A stretch of DNA of 55,713 bases from Chitinophagaceae bacterium (GTDB taxonomy: Bacteria > Bacteroidota > Bacteroidia > Chitinophagales > Chitinophagaceae): positions 1 through 55,713 of the forward strand of contig SCQT01000202.1 in the NCBI GenBank assembly GCA_004322015.1, in the 5' to 3' direction. Of this stretch, positions 27,420 to 36,052 are shown piece after piece; position 1 is the stretch's first letter, and every line of letters begins with the position of its first letter. Under the pieces are notes generated by a model. It saw nothing but the letters and a program-made list of their open reading frames with translations. It was not told the origin of the DNA and ran no database searches. A program made the position numbers and the translations under genes.

Positions 27420-27673
27420 ATGAATACCACAAAGAAACCATCAAAAAAGGCCTCTATGCGGCCATTGCAGGTACGGTGCTGGCGGCATTGTGTTGTGCCA
27501 CTCCAATCCTTGTTATTACATTGGGTGCAATTGGCTTAGGCGCTTTTACGCCTTATCTTGATTGCATATTAATGCCGGCACTGATTATTTTAATCATTGT
27601 TGCTCTGGTGTCTTACAAACGATACAAAAAGGATTGCGTTCAATGTGAAATTGGTAAAAGGCAAATTCAATAA
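27420..27673 (+). pseudogene. merF: MerF-like mercury transporter gene with a one-base frameshift
   Basis: ATG 27420 starts MNTTKKPSKK. After the A-run at 27443-27448 the frame is lost unless one A is added. With seven A's instead of six the product is continuous: KKGLYAAIAGTVLAALCCATP, a second TM helix LMPALIILIIVALVSYK and a Cys-containing tail DCVQCEIGK. The vicinal CC pair in the first helix is the Hg(II)-binding site of MerF/MerT. Either the gene is inactivated, or the run was miscounted. It lies between the regulator and merTP in the operon. Confidence 0.8.
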
Positions 27674-27697
27674 TCTTTAATCAAAAAACAGAATATT

Positions 27698-28354
27698 ATG
27701 AATCATCAAAAACCTTCGGCAAAAGCCAAAAAATCGTCTAAAGGAATTGTAGGAGCCGGACTGCTAACCGCTTTGGCCGCGTCCTTATGTTGCATTACAC
27801 CGGTACTGGCTTTGTTCAGCGGCGCCACCGGCATTGCTTCCACTTTCTCGTGGATGGAACCTTACCGCCCATACTTAATCGGGCTTACTATTGCAGTATT
27901 GGCGTTTGCATGGTATCAAAAACTAATCCCGAATGCTTTCGGGGCAAAGAAAGCGGAAATAGATTGTGGCTGCGAAGTGGATGATAAACCTTCTTTCTGG
28001 CAAAGTAAAAAATTTCTTGGTATCGTTACCATACTGGCATTTTTGCTAATGGCCTTTCCCTCTTATTCAAAAATATTTTTTCCGAAAACGCCCGCAACGC
28101 AAGTGGCGGTAGTGGATAAAAATAACGTGCGGCAGGTAAAACTTAATATTAGGGGAATGGATTGCCGGGCTTGTTCACAAACCATCAACCTTGCCCTTTC
28201 AAAAGTGCCCGGAGTTTTGGAATATAATACAGATTACAAACAGAGCAGCAGCATCGTAAAATTTGACCCATCGAAAACTACCCGACAGGCTATCGTACAA
28301 GCAGTAAACAAAACAGGATATACGGTAGCCCGTATCACCAACAAAAATCAATAA
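27698..28354 (+). CDS. merTP: MerTP fusion: mercuric ion transporter with C-terminal periplasmic-type HMA domain
   Basis: A 218-residue protein. The N-terminal part is MerT-like: first helix with LCCITPVLAL (Cys31, Cys32), FSWMEPYRPYLIG, second helix, cytoplasmic DCGCE, then a third helix FLGIVTILAFLLMAFPSY. The C-terminal part is an HMA domain with RGMDCRACS (Cys156, Cys159) that would capture Hg(II) outside and pass it to the transmembrane Cys pair. This fusion is typical of Bacteroidota mer operons. It probably delivers Hg(II) to MerA in the cytoplasm. Confidence 0.93.
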   Translation: MNHQKPSAKAKKSSKGIVGAGLLTALAASLCCITPVLALFSGATGIASTFSWMEPYRPYLIGLTIAVLAFAWYQKLIPNAFGAKKAEIDCGCEVDDKPSFWQSKKFLGIVTILAFLLMAFPSYSKIFFPKTPATQVAVVDKNNVRQVKLNIRGMDCRACSQTINLALSKVPGVLEYNTDYKQSSSIVKFDPSKTTRQAIVQAVNKTGYTVARITNKNQ

Positions 28355-28395
28355 ACATTTAATCAATAAGCGCTTAACCAATAAACATTTAATCA
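28349..28395 (+). repeat. Duplicated 17-base intercistronic sequence around a palindrome
   Basis: CAATAAACATTTAATCA occurs at 28349-28365, overlapping the merTP stop, and again at 28379-28395, ending on the first base of the merP-like start codon. The perfect palindrome TAAGCGCTTA lies between them at 28367-28376. It may come from slippage, or duplicate a translation-initiation region. Confidence 0.7.
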
Positions 28396-28799
28396 TGAGA
28401 AAAGTCTTCATTTTTTTAGGCCTCGTGGCAATAGTTGCCATAGTTACCGTCGCAGCAGGCACAGTAGGAAACTGCAGTAGCGGATTTTGCACCGCACCAA
28501 ATGCAACGGTAAAAAATAATATTACCGCTTCGAACCACTATGTATCCATTTTTACGGATCATCCTAAAACGGTACATCTAAAAATAACAGGAATGGATTG
28601 TGCCATGTGCACCAACGTCCTTCATAAGAGGTTGTCCCAAACTAACGGGATTATTAAAGGTGGCATTTCTTATTCTAATGGATCTGCAATCATCACCTAC
28701 GACCCTGCAAAAATTACCATAGAAAAAATTATTAAGGTAATCAAAGACTCCGGATATAAAACAACCATAGTAAAAGAAAGCAATACTAAAAAAGCCTGA
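28395..28799 (+). CDS. MerP-like membrane-anchored HMA protein
   Basis: A 134-residue protein with an N-terminal signal or anchor (KVFIFLGLVAIVAIVTVAAG), a short segment with two Cys (GNCSSGFC), then an HMA domain with KITGMDCAMC (C-x-x-C) and ITYDPAKITIEKIIKVIKDSGY. It would bind Hg(II) in the periplasm and pass it to MerTP. It is the third HMA module of the operon, after MerTP and before the MerA N-terminus. Confidence 0.85.
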   Translation: MRKVFIFLGLVAIVAIVTVAAGTVGNCSSGFCTAPNATVKNNITASNHYVSIFTDHPKTVHLKITGMDCAMCTNVLHKRLSQTNGIIKGGISYSNGSAIITYDPAKITIEKIIKVIKDSGYKTTIVKESNTKKA

Positions 28800-28838
28800 G
28801 AATTGATTCAAAAATTTCATTAAAGTATAAATAAGAAA

Positions 28839-30527
28839 ATGATGCCGGAAATTAAAGATCAAATAAAAGAAGGTTCAGCTAAAGTTGCTTTAACCATCAG
28901 CGGGATGACCTGTGACCATTGCGCAGTAACCATAGAAAAAATAGTAAAAAGAAATAAGGGTGTTAAAAGTGCCGATATCAATTTTAAAAACGGGACAGGC
29001 GAAATAGAATTTGACCCCGCAGCTATTAGCAAAGATGAGATCATCCAATCTATCAACAGGTCTAAATCTTACCGTGCTAAACAAAACGATATGGATGTCA
29101 ACGGAAATGGTTCCAGCCACCATTTTGACCTGATCATTGTTGGTGGTGGTTCGGGAGCCTTTTCTGCAGCCATCACAGCAGAAAACCTGGGGCTTACCAC
29201 GCTAATGGTAAATGCAGGATTACCTTTCGGCGGCACCTGCGTAAATGTAGGCTGTGTGCCTTCCAAAACGCTTATTCGTGCTGCGGAAACAGCCTACCAT
29301 GCCACCCATTCCAACTTTGCGAGTATCAAACCAAAAGGCGTTGATATTGATTTTGCACAGGTGATAAAAGATAAAAAACAATTGGTGAAAACGCTTCAGC
29401 AAAAAAAATACATGGATGTGGTAAGCGATTTCCAATATCTTCAAATGGTTGAAGGCCGGGCCGAATTTGTGGATGATAAAACTATTATGGTAAATGGTAA
29501 AAATAAATACACTGCCATAAAATTTATCATAGCCACCAGCGCCACTACGAATATCCCGGATATTGAAGGACTAAAAGATGTTGGTTACCTCACCCATGCT
29601 TCCTTATTTGATTTGGAGGAACAGCCGGGAAGTATCACCATTATGGGAGCAGGCTATATTGGCTGTGAACTAGCGATGGCTTATAATCGCCTCAGCACAA
29701 AGGTGCGCATCATTGAATTTACCGACCGTGTATTGCGTACTCAAACACCCGATATCAGCGAAGAACTGGAAAAAAATATGAGAGATGAAGGCATCGGGAT
29801 ATTACCCAATTTCCGGACTGTCAAATGTGAAAAGTCAGGAAATAACACCCTTATCCATTGCAAATGTCCGGATGGTTCTTTTACTCAATTAGTTGAACCG
29901 GGCAAAGTAGTAGTGGCAACCGGTACCAAAGCCAACACACAAAAACTGGGATTAGATAAAATTGGTTTACATTTAACTGCAAGTGGGCATATACAGGTGA
30001 ATGAATTAATGGGAACCAACCTGCAAAATATATATGCCGTTGGGGATGTCGCTAATACTCCCGCGTATGTTTATACGGCAGCTTATGAGGGAAAGATTGC
30101 TGTTGAAAATGCCTTTACAGGAAGTGAAAATAAAACCGATTATGCTGCATTGCCCTGGGTAGTATATACAGATCCACAAATAGCAGGCGTGGGTTTGGAT
30201 GAAGCACAAGCCGCTGCACTGAATATTCCTTTTGAGGTATCCAAACTTACATTGGATAATGTTCCCCGTTCTTTGGCTGCCGATGATACAAGAGGTTTCA
30301 TAAAACTTATTCGTAATGCAGAAAAAGACACATTAATAGGTGCGAGGGTGGTAGCGCCCGAAGGTGGGGAACTAATTGAATTGTTGAGTATGGCGATTCA
30401 ACACAAAACCACTATTAAAGAACTGGCAGAAAATTTGTACCCTTATCTTACCTTAGGTGAAGGAATAAAATTAGCTGCAATTACTTTCGGTAAAGCAGTG
30501 GATAAATTGAGTTGCTGCGCGAGTTAA
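28839..30527 (+). CDS. merA: Mercuric reductase MerA with N-terminal HMA domain
   Basis: A 562-residue protein. Residues 10-75 form an HMA domain (ISGMTCDHCAVTIEKIVK). The flavoprotein part has FAD motif IIVGGGSGAFSAA, redox-active disulfide GGTCVNVGCVPSKT (Cys134, Cys139), NAD(P) motif MGAGYIGCELAMAY, and the diagnostic C-terminal vicinal pair KLSCCAS (Cys559, Cys560) that takes Hg(II) from the carriers. It reduces Hg(II) to volatile Hg(0) with NADPH in the cytoplasm. All catalytic residues are present. A second, similar merA occurs at the right edge. Confidence 0.97.
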   Translation: MMPEIKDQIKEGSAKVALTISGMTCDHCAVTIEKIVKRNKGVKSADINFKNGTGEIEFDPAAISKDEIIQSINRSKSYRAKQNDMDVNGNGSSHHFDLIIVGGGSGAFSAAITAENLGLTTLMVNAGLPFGGTCVNVGCVPSKTLIRAAETAYHATHSNFASIKPKGVDIDFAQVIKDKKQLVKTLQQKKYMDVVSDFQYLQMVEGRAEFVDDKTIMVNGKNKYTAIKFIIATSATTNIPDIEGLKDVGYLTHASLFDLEEQPGSITIMGAGYIGCELAMAYNRLSTKVRIIEFTDRVLRTQTPDISEELEKNMRDEGIGILPNFRTVKCEKSGNNTLIHCKCPDGSFTQLVEPGKVVVATGTKANTQKLGLDKIGLHLTASGHIQVNELMGTNLQNIYAVGDVANTPAYVYTAAYEGKIAVENAFTGSENKTDYAALPWVVYTDPQIAGVGLDEAQAAALNIPFEVSKLTLDNVPRSLAADDTRGFIKLIRNAEKDTLIGARVVAPEGGELIELLSMAIQHKTTIKELAENLYPYLTLGEGIKLAAITFGKAVDKLSCCAS

Positions 30528-30579
30528 TGGAATTGAAAATAGTTTTAGCGATTATTTTAAAATCTTCAAACAACTTAAA

Positions 30580-31920
30580 ATGGAAAAATTCGATGTAACA
30601 GTAATCGGTTCCGGTTCCGGAAGTAGTGTAGCAAAGCGTTGCACCGCAGCAGGAAAAAAAACAGCAATCATAGATAATCAACCTTATAGCGGCACTTGCG
30701 CTTTAAGAGGCTGCGATCCCAAAAAAGTACTCGTGGGTATTGCTCATGCTTTATCGCTTAATCAACAATTACAAGGAAAAGGTATTGCAACTATTGCTTC
30801 ACCTTCGTGGAAAGGCCTGATGCAATTTAAAACAACCTTTACAGCACCTAAAATACCCAAAACCGAAGCGGAGTTAAAAGAGGCCGGCGTGGTAACCTTT
30901 CACGGCAGGGCAAAATTTATTGATGAAAACACCATCCGAGTCAATGACCATATTTTATATGCTGAAAAGTTTGTTATTGCCAATGGCGCCACGCCCGCAA
31001 AACTTTCTATACCAGGCGAAGATTTGCTGATTGACAGCACCGTTTTTTTAGCATTGGAAGAATTACCCAAAGATATTTTATTGGTAGGCGGCGGTTATAT
31101 TGCCTTTGAATTTGCACATATTGTTTCACGGTTTGGCGTAAAAGCAACCATTGTTCATCGCGGGGGAAGACCTTTAAAAAACTTTGATGCCGACCTGGTT
31201 AGACTTTTAGTGAAAGCCAGTGAAGAGTTGGGTATTCAGATTGTTTTAAATGCAGAGGTAAAAGGTATTACCAAAGAAAATAATCGTTTTATAGTTCATA
31301 CAACACAGAATGGGAAAGAACTTAATTTTTCTACTTCTCTTGCGGTACATGCTGCGGGCAGAACTGCTGATATATTGGATATGGGTCTGGAAAAGATGAA
31401 TGTTTCTTTTGATAAAAAAGGAGTAGCAGTGAATGAATATATGCAAAGTGTATCGAATGAAAATGTATATTCTTGTGGCGATGCCAATGATAAAGGAATG
31501 CCGTTAACGCCTGTTGGAGGAAAGGAGGCGATTGTGCTGGCGAGTAATTTATTAAAAGGGAATCATAAAAAAATCGAGTATGGCCATATCCCTTCCAATG
31601 TCTTTACCATCCCGGCTCTTGGGGCTGTTGGATTAACGGAGCAGGAAGCAAAAAATAAAAACTTAAATTATACCGTACATTTTAAAGAGACTACAGATTG
31701 GTATTCTTCCCGGAGGCTTAATGAACCGGTTTCTGGTTTTAAAGTATTGGTTGATAAAGAAACAGACCAGATTATCGGCGCGCATCTTTTAGGAACTAAT
31801 GCCGAAGAAACCATCAACCTGTTTACATTGGCAATGAATGCAGGAATAACAGCAAGTGTTTTGAGAAAAACAATTTTTTCTTATCCTACTAATGCTTCTG
31901 ATATTGTTTATATGTTATAA
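30580..31920 (+). CDS. FAD/NAD(P) disulfide reductase-like flavoprotein of the mercury operon
   Basis: A 446-residue pyridine-nucleotide disulfide oxidoreductase: VTVIGSGSGSSVAKRC, active-site GTCALRGCDPKK with the C-x4-C pair, LLVGGGYIAFEFA, VYSCGDAND, and a C-terminal SYPTNASDIVYML. It is not MerA: the terminal CC pair is absent. It resembles the glutathione-reductase-like group found beside VKOR-type genes in this family. It follows merA by 52 bases. A second copy of its 3' end survives at 35863-35940. Confidence 0.87.
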   Translation: MEKFDVTVIGSGSGSSVAKRCTAAGKKTAIIDNQPYSGTCALRGCDPKKVLVGIAHALSLNQQLQGKGIATIASPSWKGLMQFKTTFTAPKIPKTEAELKEAGVVTFHGRAKFIDENTIRVNDHILYAEKFVIANGATPAKLSIPGEDLLIDSTVFLALEELPKDILLVGGGYIAFEFAHIVSRFGVKATIVHRGGRPLKNFDADLVRLLVKASEELGIQIVLNAEVKGITKENNRFIVHTTQNGKELNFSTSLAVHAAGRTADILDMGLEKMNVSFDKKGVAVNEYMQSVSNENVYSCGDANDKGMPLTPVGGKEAIVLASNLLKGNHKKIEYGHIPSNVFTIPALGAVGLTEQEAKNKNLNYTVHFKETTDWYSSRRLNEPVSGFKVLVDKETDQIIGAHLLGTNAEETINLFTLAMNAGITASVLRKTIFSYPTNASDIVYML

Positions 31921-32104
31921 CTAACAACGTAAAGAGCCTAACAATGACCTATAATTGCTTCCCGGACGGAAATTGAGATTCAAAAAATCATCAATACTTG
32001 CAAGCATCATTTAAGTTCGTCTAACTATTGACTCTTAATTCACAGGGCCGGGCCCCAAAATGCTTCTGCTGTCAGGTTTTTATTAACTTACCGTCTATAA
32101 TAAA

Positions 32105-33541
32105 ATGGAAGACAAAAAATATGACATCATAGTAATTGGCTGTGGTTCAGGGGGGCTTAGTGTAGGGCTTTTTATGGGTATGGCCGGCTTTAAGGTACTG
32201 ATGGTTTCAAAAACGGACCATTCGATTGGAGGTGATTGTCTCAATGATGGTTGTGTACCGAGCAAAGCGCTTATTCATGTGGCAAAAATTGCGCACCAGG
32301 CAAAGGAAGCAACAAATTTTGGGTTGCAATTATCCGGAAGCATTGACATAAAAAAAGCAATCGAGTATGTGTACCGAAGGCAGGAAGTGATAAGGGAACA
32401 TGAAAATGCTGCGTGGCTTAGAAAGCAGGGAGTAGATGTCGCATTAGGTGAGGCGCATTTTACCGGCAGGAATGAAATAGAAGTGAATGACAAAAAATAT
32501 AAAGCAAGGAAAATTGTTATAGCCACCGGCTCCAGGCCGACCACGCTTAAAATCCCCGGTGTTGAGAAAGTGCGGTATTACGATAACGAAAGTATTTTTC
32601 ACATTGAAGCATTTCCCAAAAAATTATTAGTTATCGGTGGTGGCCCCATTGGGATAGAGATATCCCAGGCTATGAGCCGCTTAGGAAGCAAGGTTACCAT
32701 CGTGCAGCGAGGGCTGGTGATATTGAAAAATGACGATGGCGCAGTCACATCCATTTTACACAATCAATTACAACAAGAAGGGATAGAATTCTACTTAAAT
32801 GCAAAAGCCGATCATTTTTCTTCTGCCAATGAAGCGACAATCATTTTAAAAGACAGTAGCAAAAAAAGTATTCAGTTTGATGCAGTATTTGTAGGTATTG
32901 GAAGGGAATTGAGCCTCGAAGCGTTACAATTGCAAAATGCAGGTGTTGAAGTGAAAGAAGGCGAAATAGTAAAAAACAAATATCTGCAAACCACCAATAA
33001 GAATATTTTAGTTTGTGGTGATGTAGCCGGCGATCTTCAATTTTCGCATGCCGCCGAATTTCATGCACGCCTTCTATTAACTAATTTCTTTTCACCTTTT
33101 AAAAAGAATTTGAATAATGACCACATGTCATGGGTAACCTTCACTGATCCGGAAATTGCTACTTTTGGCTTGAGTGAAAAGCAACTCAAAGAAAGAAATA
33201 TCAGTTACGAAAGATTGGAAAGGGGTTTTGATGAGGATGACCGGGCCGTAACAGATAATTATCAATATGGCAAATCAGTTCTGTTTATCAGCAGCAAGGG
33301 TCTTCTAAAAAAGCAAAAGATATTGGGCGGCACTATGATAGCGCCGGGTGCGGGAGAGTTAATACAAGAACTTATTTTAGCCAATGCCAGCAAGCTTTCG
33401 ATCAATGCTGTTTTTAACAAAATATATCCTTATCCGACTGCTTCAAGAATTAATCAGCAACTGATTGTTCATTATAAATCGAAAGATTTAACCGGTACAA
33501 TTAAATCTCTTCTAAATTCACTTTATAAATTATTCAGTTAA
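32105..33541 (+). CDS. Dihydrolipoamide dehydrogenase/mercuric-reductase-like flavoprotein
   Basis: A 478-residue flavoprotein with IIVIGCGSGGLSVGL, active site GGDCLNDGCVPSKA, second Rossmann LLVIGGGPIGIEISQA and VCGDVAGD. The C-terminal interface has the motif YPYPTASRINQ instead of the His-x4-Glu of lipoamide dehydrogenase, and no CC tail, so its disulfide substrate is unknown. The C-terminal 30 residues are hydrophobic/amphipathic and may attach to the membrane. The start codon of the following membrane-protein remnant overlaps its stop. Confidence 0.85.
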   Translation: MEDKKYDIIVIGCGSGGLSVGLFMGMAGFKVLMVSKTDHSIGGDCLNDGCVPSKALIHVAKIAHQAKEATNFGLQLSGSIDIKKAIEYVYRRQEVIREHENAAWLRKQGVDVALGEAHFTGRNEIEVNDKKYKARKIVIATGSRPTTLKIPGVEKVRYYDNESIFHIEAFPKKLLVIGGGPIGIEISQAMSRLGSKVTIVQRGLVILKNDDGAVTSILHNQLQQEGIEFYLNAKADHFSSANEATIILKDSSKKSIQFDAVFVGIGRELSLEALQLQNAGVEVKEGEIVKNKYLQTTNKNILVCGDVAGDLQFSHAAEFHARLLLTNFFSPFKKNLNNDHMSWVTFTDPEIATFGLSEKQLKERNISYERLERGFDEDDRAVTDNYQYGKSVLFISSKGLLKKQKILGGTMIAPGAGELIQELILANASKLSINAVFNKIYPYPTASRINQQLIVHYKSKDLTGTIKSLLNSLYKLFS

Positions 33542-33658
33542 TGGAATACTGGGAGATATTTAAGACGTGGTTTTTAAGCCTTGGCCAAAAAATACAATGT
33601 CAATCCATATATTTTCGGCAGCATGTATGTTGGCGCTATTCCTTTTTTCTGTTCCTAA
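33541..33658 (+). pseudogene. Small membrane-protein gene remnant, frameshifted at an A-run
   Basis: An ATG overlaps the upstream stop (TAATG). The frame starts MEYWEIFKTWFLSLG and is lost at the A6 run 33587-33592. Removing one A restores KYNVNPYIFGSMYVGAIPFF, then a stop at 33656-33658. This looks like the N-terminal quarter of the small polytopic protein that often follows this type of flavoprotein in Bacteroidota. The remaining helices are gone. The family identification is from memory of the pattern. Confidence 0.6.
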
Positions 33659-33776
33659 TTTAATCGGTTAAGAAGGTGAAGCTATTTAAATTAATTTGAA
33701 GTAAGATTAATGAGATAATACAGTTTGATGCTGCTCAATAATCGCTTCTGCTTTTCTTTGGGTTGACATCGTTTGA

Positions 33777-34766
33777 TTATTTAAAGTGAGAAATCTTTAT
33801 TTTTTCCCATACTGAATCTACAAACCAATGTCTGGAATCATAAAAGTTTGCAATGGGCGTGAATCCGCAATGAAGTGCCAGTTTATTGATTTCTTGTTCT
33901 GAGTATTTTTGTGAAAGTTCTGTCCAGATGGGTTCGTTTCTGTAAAAGTTAAAACATTGCTCGCCAACATGCACCTTCTGGTCTTCACAGCTAATTAAAA
34001 AACTTTTGCAAGTGCCGCTTACAGGATCATAAGTTGGATAATGATCGAACTTTGTTATATCAAAATCGCCGTCTAATTCTCTGTTGATGCGCCTTAGTAA
34101 ATTCAAATTAAAAGCCTTTGTAACACCCAAACGGTCATTGTAAGCAGCCAGTATTTGTCTGGGACTCTTCTTTAAATCAAAACCAATCAAAGCAATATCC
34201 CCAAAAGCCAGTTGCTGATTGAGCATCAGCAGAAACCGATCTGCTTCCTCTATGCTGAAGTTGCCAATATTTGAACCTAAAAATAATACAATCTTTCTGC
34301 GTTTTGATACCTGGTAGCATTCCTGAATCATATCAAAATACTCTCCATTTAACCCGCTCATCTGTAACCCAGGTATTCGCTGAGGTATCTCTGCTTCTAA
34401 CAACCGCACTATATTTTCAGAGATGTCAACCGGATAATAAGTAATTCTTTCCCTTCTTTCGGATAAATAACGGAGTAGATGAGTGCTTTTGGTAGCATCT
34501 CCTGCACCCAGTTCCAAGATATCAAACTCAGCAAGCCTTTTTAAAAAGAGAGATGCGATAGCTTTTGTTTGGTTTACAAATATCTCTTCCTCGCAACCGG
34601 TAAGATAATATTCCGGAGATTGCATGATCTCCTGAAACAACTCATCTCCTGCCGGATCATAAAAATATTTCGATTGCAGGTATTTGTGCGGAGAGGACAA
34701 TCCGGTCATTACATCTTTATAAAAACTATTAACTCCTGCTTTTGCTACTATGTCAGTTACTATCAT
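33777..34766 (-). CDS. egtD: L-histidine N-alpha-methyltransferase EgtD
   Basis: A 329-residue SAM-dependent methyltransferase with the EgtD signatures KYFYDPAGDELFQEIMQSPEYYLTG (split here across two sub-motifs), ILELGAGDATKSTHLL for SAM, FLGSNIGNFS, IGFDLKKSP and the C-terminal His/Tyr region. EgtD trimethylates histidine to hercynine, the first step to ergothioneine. No EgtB sulfoxide synthase or EgtE is present in the window. It is downstream of DUF427 on the same strand. Confidence 0.93.
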   Translation of the reverse strand: MIVTDIVAKAGVNSFYKDVMTGLSSPHKYLQSKYFYDPAGDELFQEIMQSPEYYLTGCEEEIFVNQTKAIASLFLKRLAEFDILELGAGDATKSTHLLRYLSERRERITYYPVDISENIVRLLEAEIPQRIPGLQMSGLNGEYFDMIQECYQVSKRRKIVLFLGSNIGNFSIEEADRFLLMLNQQLAFGDIALIGFDLKKSPRQILAAYNDRLGVTKAFNLNLLRRINRELDGDFDITKFDHYPTYDPVSGTCKSFLISCEDQKVHVGEQCFNFYRNEPIWTELSQKYSEQEINKLALHCGFTPIANFYDSRHWFVDSVWEKIKISHFK

Positions 34767-34838
34767 AATAAAATATATACCGGATGAAAAAAGCTACACC
34801 TTTTGTTCCGCATCAAATTGTTTGATTGTTCATTGTTA

Positions 34839-35117
34839 TTACTTTACATCCACGCCTTTCCAGAACGCTATACGATTTTTTATTTCTGTAGCCGCCTCCT
34901 TTGGATCGGGATAATACCATGCCGCATCTTCATTTGTTTTACCATCTACCTGCAGTGTATAATAACTGGCCAACCCTTTCCAGGGGCAGGTGGTGTGTGT
35001 ATCAGAAGGGTTTAAAAATTCTTTCTTTACTGCATCAGCAGGAAAATAATGATTACCCTCCACGGTAATTGTATCATTACTTTCTGCAATTACCTGATTG
35101 TTCCATATTGCTTTCAT
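34839..35117 (-). CDS. DUF427 domain protein
   Basis: A 92-residue protein matching DUF427: MKAIWNNQVIAESNDT, GNHYFPADAVKKEFL, TTCPWKGLASYYTL and AAWYYPDPKEAA. The family is small, cytosolic and of unknown function; in several bacteria it is found near redox genes. It precedes egtD by about 70 bases and may form an operon with it. Confidence 0.88.
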   Translation of the reverse strand: MKAIWNNQVIAESNDTITVEGNHYFPADAVKKEFLNPSDTHTTCPWKGLASYYTLQVDGKTNEDAAWYYPDPKEAATEIKNRIAFWKGVDVK

Positions 35118-35392
35118 ATATTTTGTTTTACCGGTGATTTAGATTTCAACTTTCGCATAATCGTTTCATTACGTCCAAAATAGTCATTGCTTATTACCTG
35201 GAAGCCAGGAGCTTCGTGTGTCATAAATCATTCCAATGCTTCAGTAAAATTAAAATAATATACTCACTCAGACCTTAGTCGTCTTAATTTTATAATCCTG
35301 ACATTTTTGTTTAATCTTTTTAGATTTTTCTTCCTTTCTCCCCCTCGTCTTTGGAATAATTGATGTGGCTCCATTCCAAAAGCATTTCATCC

Positions 35393-35940
35393 ATGAAAAC
35401 TATTGCAATAAGAAACGCTTTAAGAAATAAACCTTCAGAGGACTTGGAAAGAAGAAGATAAGTAATTTTCTCTCTGCTTTGGGCCTCGTTGATTTTAGTA
35501 TGATCTCACTTCATCAAACTGGTGTTATCAAAAGTCTTCCTGATCTCAATTCTTCTATTTTTAACGGGGATAGAGCTAATGCTTCGAAAGATGCTTATCA
35601 ATCTGGCGTACCTGATGGGCCAATAAGTACAGTAATATATGGATTATCAATCGAGCTTACTTCTGCAGGCGGGAAGTGAGAAAGCCGAAAGAACGTCGGC
35701 ATTAGATGTAGCATTGGGAACAACCGTTGCAAGGAATGCTACATGCGCTCTCTATTATTCATTTAACATGATATTAAACAAAAGGAAATTTGCATTTATT
35801 GTGTTACAGGTGTAGTAATAAACATTTCATCAGCTATCATTACCGCTCCAAGTGTTTTGAAAGGAATCACAGCCAGTGTTTTGAGAAAAGCTATTCTTTC
35901 TTATCCTACAAATTCTTCTGATGTTGTACACATGGTTTGA
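35393..35940 (+). pseudogene. VKOR-family gene with three frameshifts, joined to the 3' end of a flavoprotein gene
   Basis: Read over three frame changes (near 35455, 35670 and 35787), the plus strand encodes a vitamin-K-epoxide-reductase-like membrane protein: MKTIAIRNALRNKPSEDLERR, then FLSALGLVDFSMISLHQTG, ASKDAYQSGVPDGPIS, then SEKAERTSALDVALGTTVA, and finally the redox C-x-x-C segment ICIYCVTGVVINISSAIITAP. Directly after SVLK the frame continues GITASVLRKAILSYPTNSSD, which matches the last 25 residues of the flavoprotein at 30580-31920. So the 3' part is a chimera made by recombination. The gene cannot make a functional product. The 270 bases to the left (35118-35392) hold nothing else. 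Confidence 0.8.
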
Positions 35941-36052
35941 TAAAAGAATACTGATGGCAAAAAAGGGAAACTATCAGGAGGAATAGTTTTGTACCTTTGA
36001 TAGTAATCATAGCTCAACAATGAGCGGGAAGATCAGAACCCACAGTCAATGA

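Noticed and set aside
27698-28354. Reading merTP as a simple MerT
   Set aside because: The C-terminal G-M-D-C-R-A-C HMA domain is in the same uninterrupted frame, so it is a fusion.
28349-28395. Short direct repeats near merP considered as a CRISPR unit
   Set aside because: Only two copies, 13 bases apart, overlapping gene ends; no array or cas genes in the window.
30580-31920. Calling this flavoprotein a second MerA
   Set aside because: It lacks the C-terminal vicinal Cys pair and the MerA active-site context, although it has a disulfide and is in the mer operon.
32041-32060. GGGCCGGGCCC as a hairpin terminator
   Set aside because: The palindrome has only one central base, too small for a loop, and no T-run follows.
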